NCBI GenBank assembly: GCA_009733775.1
Contig: WOGZ01000309.1
Span: 1-38,864 of the forward strand
Source of the DNA: Alectoria sarmentosa
Lineage: Eukaryota > Ascomycota > Lecanoromycetes > Lecanorales > Parmeliaceae
Length of the DNA stretch: 38,864 bases
Reading direction: 5' to 3'
This document shows positions 36,480 through 38,864 of the stretch, one piece after another; the first letter of the stretch is position 1; every line of letters starts with the position of its first letter. Both the position numbers and the translations under genes were made by a program. The notes beneath the pieces were generated by a model. The model ran no database searches. It was not told the DNA's origin and saw only the letters and a list, made by a program, of their open reading frames with translations.

Positions 36480-38260
36480 ATTCTTAAAAAAGTATAAAAA
36501 AGTTGTTTCGACGGCGATAATATACTTTTTAAAATGTTGTAAACAACGTTTTATTTATAATATTTAAGATTACGTGTAATGCTTTATCGTAATATCTTTA
36601 AAAATTTAATATTTTAAACCTTTTTTATCGTTTTCGACTTTTGTTTAACGATTTATTTCGAAATTAATTTAAAACATTTTAAGCGAATAAATAATCATAT
36701 ATAAATGAATTTTTTGAGTTTTCTTTTGTAAATTTACGTTGATTTAAATTATATTATTAATTTATATCGTCTTTTCGTCTTTTAAGCACGCACATTTTAA
36801 AGAAATTAAAGTTTTTTTTATTAAAGCGAGATAATTAAAAAAGAAAACGATTAAGATTTAAGATTAAAGATTTTGATAAAAAATATATTTTATAAAATCT
36901 AAATCATTTTATAATAAAACATAACATTTATATTATTGATTATTAATATTGTTTTATGAATAATTATGTTTAAGTCTTTTGAAAATGAGATGCGAAAGTT
37001 AAATTCTATCGCTTAATTTAATATTATTAATAAACAATTTATCGAAAATTAATTAAAATCGAATAAGAAGAATAAAAATACGTTGAAATAAAATTTGTTT
37101 TTAAATGAGTTTGAAAATAACATAAATGTAAACGATAAAATCTTTTCGAATTTAAAAGTGAATATTATTATCAAAAATGTTTTTGAGAATCGATCGAAAT
37201 CGTCAAAATTATTATCAAAAAAGTCGAAGCGTATAAACTTTTTTAATTTAATTAAATCGAAGAGATAATCGATTGATTTGAAAAATATAAAATAAAAAAA
37301 AGAGAAGAAGATAATAATAAAAATAATTAAAAAAATCGTTAAAACGATGAAATAAAAAGAGAGAAAACGAATTAAATAAAAGATTTATAAGAAAAATGAA
37401 AATCTTTTATAATCTTGTCTTAAATGTTGAAAAAAAAAGAAATAAACGATTATTATTAAATTCAAAATTGCTTATTCTCGATATTCGAGATTTTATTTAA
37501 TATTATAAAAGATAAACATTTCGAATAAATAAATTATTTATTCGCGTGTTTCAAATGTTTTAAATATTTCATTTTTATTATTTATTAATTTAATCAAAAA
37601 AATGCGTATTATTACGTTGATATTTTCGAAGAAAACGATAAAGAAAAAAAGATAATAAATTGAAAAGATAAGTTTTATTTAAGACTCATCGTCAACAAAG
37701 AATAATTTTGAAAAAATATAAATCTTTAATCATTTCAAATCAAATCGAAATTAAATAATAATTCGATTATTTTCTTTTTTTTTATTGAGAAAATGATTTT
37801 TATAAAAAAAAATGAAAAGAAAAAGATAAAAATTAAGAAAAAAACGATAACCTTTTTAATAATATCGAAATTTATTAATAATAAATGATTTTATTTAAAA
37901 ATGTTAATCGCGTTATAAGAAAAAAATAAGAGATTTATATTAAAATAAATTTTAAAAACATTTAAAAATATTATAAATTTTGAAGACGTTAAATTCGTAA
38001 AAAAGTATAATAATAAAAATTGAATAATACATTATTGTTTTAAAGAGATTAAAAATATAACGAAAATATATTAATTCTTATTAAAAAAGATGAAAAACGA
38101 TATGAGATTAAGATTATAATATATTATATCGATGATTCGCAGATTTTAATTATTTTAAAAAGCTTTTTCGAGATTATAAATTATTATATTTTAACGATGT
38201 AAATTGAGAATTTGAAAAATTTTCAAAAAAAAGGTTTTGATTAAAAGATAAAGAGAACTA
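36480..38260. repeat. AT-rich block, RIP-like, no gene recognised
   Basis: AT-saturated DNA. The plus strand is noticeably purine-rich from about 37,240 to 38,270 (many aaaag and gaaaa words), so one decayed strand of a repeat may have been unusually A-rich. No protein landmark was found. Confidence 0.5.
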
Positions 38261-38489
38261 AGATGGTCGTCACACAAGTTTAACATTTGATATATATTCA
38301 ATAATCATCCGATGTTCACCCGATGATGGTTTTTCATCAGATATACGATGGTTGAAAAGCCGCTGTACATCTTGAAAAGGTTTTCAAACGGCTGTTCAGC
38401 GGTTATCAAACCGTTACCATTTAGGAAGGAGCATCACATATCATATCCATAAGTCATCGCAATCACCTTATCATGATCGTATTCATTGC
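38260..38489. other. Transition to unmutated DNA, no gene seen
   Basis: Composition returns towards normal and CpA-containing words are kept. The region includes short near-palindromes (catccgatgttcacccgatg and a tgatgg/catca pair near 38,310-38,340). No open frame or RNA gene is evident. Confidence 0.45.
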
Positions 38490-38810
38490 AATCACATGGC
38501 CATGGCCGTACCCACCGCAGCCACGCAGCCATGGCCGTACCCATTGCAACCACATGATCATGAGCCATTGCATGATCATGGCCGTACCCACTGTAACCAC
38601 ATACCCATGGCTGTACCCACTGCAACCACATACCCATGGCCGTACCCGCTGCATTCACATGGTCATGGCCGTATCCATCGCAGCCACATGGCCATGGCCG
38701 TACCCACCGCAGCCACACAGCCATGGCCGTACCCACTGCAACCACATACCCATGGCCGTACCCACTGCATTCACATGGTCATGGCCGTACCCACTGCAAC
38801 CATATTATTA
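38490..38810. repeat. GC-rich 29-bp minisatellite, about 11 copies
   Basis: Units read catggccgtacccactgcaa plus a variable 9-base tail (ccacatacc, ccacatggt, ttcacatgg or ccacacagc). The exact 29-bp period is shown by start points such as 38,501 and 38,530 and by translations that run through all three frames in turn, so the apparent open frames on both strands are not genes. One unit, near 38,560, is partly rearranged around catgatcatg. The repeat is not RIP-mutated. Confidence 0.9.
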
Positions 38811-38812
38811 TT

Positions 38813-38864
38813 GAATATCGGATGGATAACGGATGGATATCGGATGGATATCGGATGGATAACG
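38813..38864. repeat. 11-bp tandem array running off the window end
   Basis: Four to five units of atatcggatgg or ataacggatgg lie directly after the 29-bp minisatellite and are cut by the window edge. The total length is unknown. Confidence 0.85.

Noticed and set aside
38490..38810. CRISPR-like array
   Set aside because: Units are contiguous with no unique spacers, and the setting is a fungal nuclear genome; it is a minisatellite.
38434..38814. Open frames on both strands across the right-hand GC-rich array
   Set aside because: The 29-bp period makes the same unit pass through three frames, so no peptide repeat is under selection.
1..38864. tRNA, 5S or other structured RNA genes
   Set aside because: No convincing B-box or cloverleaf was spotted in the normal-composition parts; a covariance-model scan would be needed to exclude them.

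Overview
The window looks like nuclear DNA of a filamentous ascomycete (Pezizomycotina). It is strongly two-speed: a GC-balanced gene island of about 9 kb (roughly 2,890-11,850) sits between very AT-rich blocks (by eye only about 10-20% G+C) in which almost every surviving C or G is in a CpG. That pattern, together with an ancestral retrotransposon frame broken by stops but not by indels, is the signature of repeat-induced point mutation (RIP). The genes have short introns with GT..AG borders and CTRAY-type branch sites. I cannot name the species.

Gene island. Three conserved genes can be assembled exon by exon. On the minus strand at 5934-3394 is HRD1, the ER-membrane RING-H2 ubiquitin ligase of ER-associated degradation (4 exons, 789 aa). 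Diverging from it on the plus strand at 6178-8483 is a 12-helix major facilitator transporter (4 exons, 559 aa) with unusually long introns. Converging on that at 11614-9985, minus strand, is PRI2, the Fe-S large subunit of DNA primase (3 exons, 507 aa), with two MluI cell-cycle boxes and a telomere-like motif just upstream. HRD1 and the transporter share a 243-bp divergent promoter. The transporter and PRI2 converge on a 1.5-kb stretch without a recognisable gene. The three genes have no obvious joint pathway; they look like an ordinary core-gene island between repeats.

AT-rich blocks. No intact gene is visible in 1-2,890 or in 11,850-38,260. On the minus strand at about 18,000-17,100 a decayed Ty3/gypsy reverse transcriptase/RNase H can still be read in one frame. 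A repeat family of about 3.3 kb is present twice in the same orientation: copy B (about 32,560-35,870) is continuous, while copy A (about 19,260-31,020) is split by two insertions. One is a fresher, less mutated 1-kb element with terminal inverted repeats (19,485-20,496) that carries 8-bp satellite arrays. The other is a 6.9-kb element (about 22,040-28,979) bounded by 115-136-bp direct repeats that look like short LTRs. Copy B therefore serves as the empty site for both insertions.

Right end. A decayed 28-bp-type minisatellite lies at about 36,270-36,470. A GC-rich, unmutated 29-bp minisatellite (about 38,490-38,810) is followed by an 11-bp array that runs off the window.

All coordinates for repeats were judged by eye and are approximate; the exon borders of the three genes were worked out base by base and keep reading frames intact.
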